Assembly (NCBI GenBank): GCA_034696485.1
Contig: JAQIWT010000694.1
Location: 1 to 16,270 of the forward strand
Origin: Isohypsibius dastychi
Lineage: Eukaryota; Tardigrada; Eutardigrada; Parachela; Isohypsibiidae
Length of the DNA: 16,270 bases
Direction: 5' to 3'
Part shown: positions 15,103 through 16,270 of the stretch, one piece after another
How the letters are laid out: each line of letters opens with the position of its first letter
Position numbering within the stretch: the first letter of the stretch is position 1
Notes under the pieces: generated by a model
Told to the model about the DNA's origin: nothing
The model's database searches: none
Seen by the model: only the letters and a program-made list of their open reading frames with translations
Made by a program: the position numbers and the translations under genes

Positions 15103-16270
15103 GATTTTCACGTCAGTGAATTTCTCGTTTGAGCGATTCAGCCTCTCGATGCAGTCTACTCTCGAATATTTGAACCGCTGACGTCATCGTCAACTCCGAG
15201 TACCCGGACCCGAGCGGCCGGTCAAAAGGTCATCTTGTGGCAAGTCATTTAATAATTTCGTGTTCCATCCACCAAAATTAAAAATAAAACCTGCCGAAAT
15301 AGCTGTCTGGTAATATTTTTCTGGTGACCTCTTGTATTTTGCAAGTACGATTCTTTCTCATAAAATAATTTGCGATACTTTTCCACACAATTATGGAAGC
15401 GAATTTCGTATTATTGTGAACCTGGTGTGTATTTGCGATGTGTTTCGAATGGTCCGGCGAAGCCGTATAAAATTCAGTTTCCGGGTTTAGCACGGCGAAT
15501 ACGACGGTTCTCTATGCCCCTTCGTACGGCTACCCAGGGCGATTTTTCTTTTGTTATGGCTCAAAATTTCTGTAATTTAGTCTCGCGTTTTGTTTTTGTG
15601 GGCTCCTTCGGGAGGGGAAGATAGAAAAATCCTTTTAGGATTTTGAGTGTTCTATGAGCCTGCATATTCGTCTTGACAATCAAGGCTTTGCTTCTGTATG
15701 ATTTCGACGACCGACTGAACTTCCACCGATTCTGCACGAATACCTAGCTTGATAATCTTTGAATTTCGGATGAAATAAAATCAAGAATCAATACGTCTCT
15801 TTCAATGGTCACCAGTCAATCTCGAATTTCTCTTTTCATCGGCATGGTTTAATATTCAAAATTAGGTTTCCACCTCACCTGACCTCACGCGCGGCCGGTG
15901 CACACTGGCGCGAAGTTATTTTTGACCTCGCCTACACATTCCTTCTCTGAAAATGGATAAATATCCACTCCCGATCATTTCAGAACCGGTTGGTTGCCCA
16001 CTGTGTAAAGACTGGTCTTGAATTTACGATTCTTTTCCGCATAGACCAACGGCATGTTTCTTTCGATTTTCCGCTTTCTAAATGCAGCGATCTCCCAGGA
16101 AATTGCTCGATTCGATCAAAGAGAAACTTTCGCCTAGGAAAAATACCGAAGCGCAATCAGTCAGCTCAACTGCTCCCGACAACCCTTATTCTTAGGACAG
16201 AGTAGCTTGTCTGTAGTAGCTTGTCACAAATTCGCCTCTCTTCGCCAACCGGAGGGAAGTTTCGTGGTGG
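15103..16270. other. No supported gene
   Basis: The first part may be leader sequence of the second LTR element, but no gag frame follows: an ATG at 15150 stops after a few codons. Frames at 15278-15493 (minus), 15370-15624 and 15990-16205 (plus) are short and motif-free. An AAAATCC/GGATTTT hairpin lies near 15627-15645. Confidence 0.5.

Overview
The window looks like a piece of invertebrate (metazoan) nuclear DNA. It contains a spliced secreted-protein gene with short GT-AG introns (46 to 94 bp), degraded DNA transposons, an LTR retroelement nested inside one of them, MITE-like inverted repeats and long stretches with no credible gene. Nothing fixes the species. The compact introns and PAN-domain gene would suit a small ecdysozoan such as a tardigrade, but that is a guess.

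Layout. 1-3300: gene-free, with dispersed repeats, a 242-bp TA-flanked MITE (1733-1974), a tiny second inverted-repeat element (2170-2237) and a hairpin (2921-2969). 3319-4500, minus strand: the best gene, five exons giving a 304-residue secreted protein with signal peptide, LysM domain, Thr/Ser-rich linker and two almost identical PAN/Apple domains. 4829-4960: degenerate tandem repeat. 5177-5669: remnant of a FLYWCH zinc-finger protein of the kind found in Mutator-like transposases. 6169-11735, plus strand: remains of a Maverick/Polinton-type element, with a Pro/Gln/Tyr-rich fragment, the C-terminal end of a protein-primed family B DNA polymerase (FCDTDS motif), an rve-type integrase and perhaps a small Gly/Arg-rich ORF.

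The integrase is split by an LTR element at 8272-10757. It lies on the minus strand, has 175-180 bp LTRs with a TATA box and polyadenylation signal, and is flanked by a perfect 5-bp CACTG duplication. Removing the insert and one CACTG puts the two integrase pieces back in one frame. The internal region is only about 2.1 kb and shows no polymerase; its clearest ORF encodes an acidic protein with three CCHC zinc knuckles, so this is a short, apparently non-autonomous 'gag-only' retroelement. It also carries a 21-22 bp tandem array whose units look like 3' splice sites.

11736-14673 holds several possible exons on both strands, unrecognised and partly broken. 14674-15102 is a second, unrelated LTR followed by a primer-binding site. 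15103-16270 shows nothing I can support.
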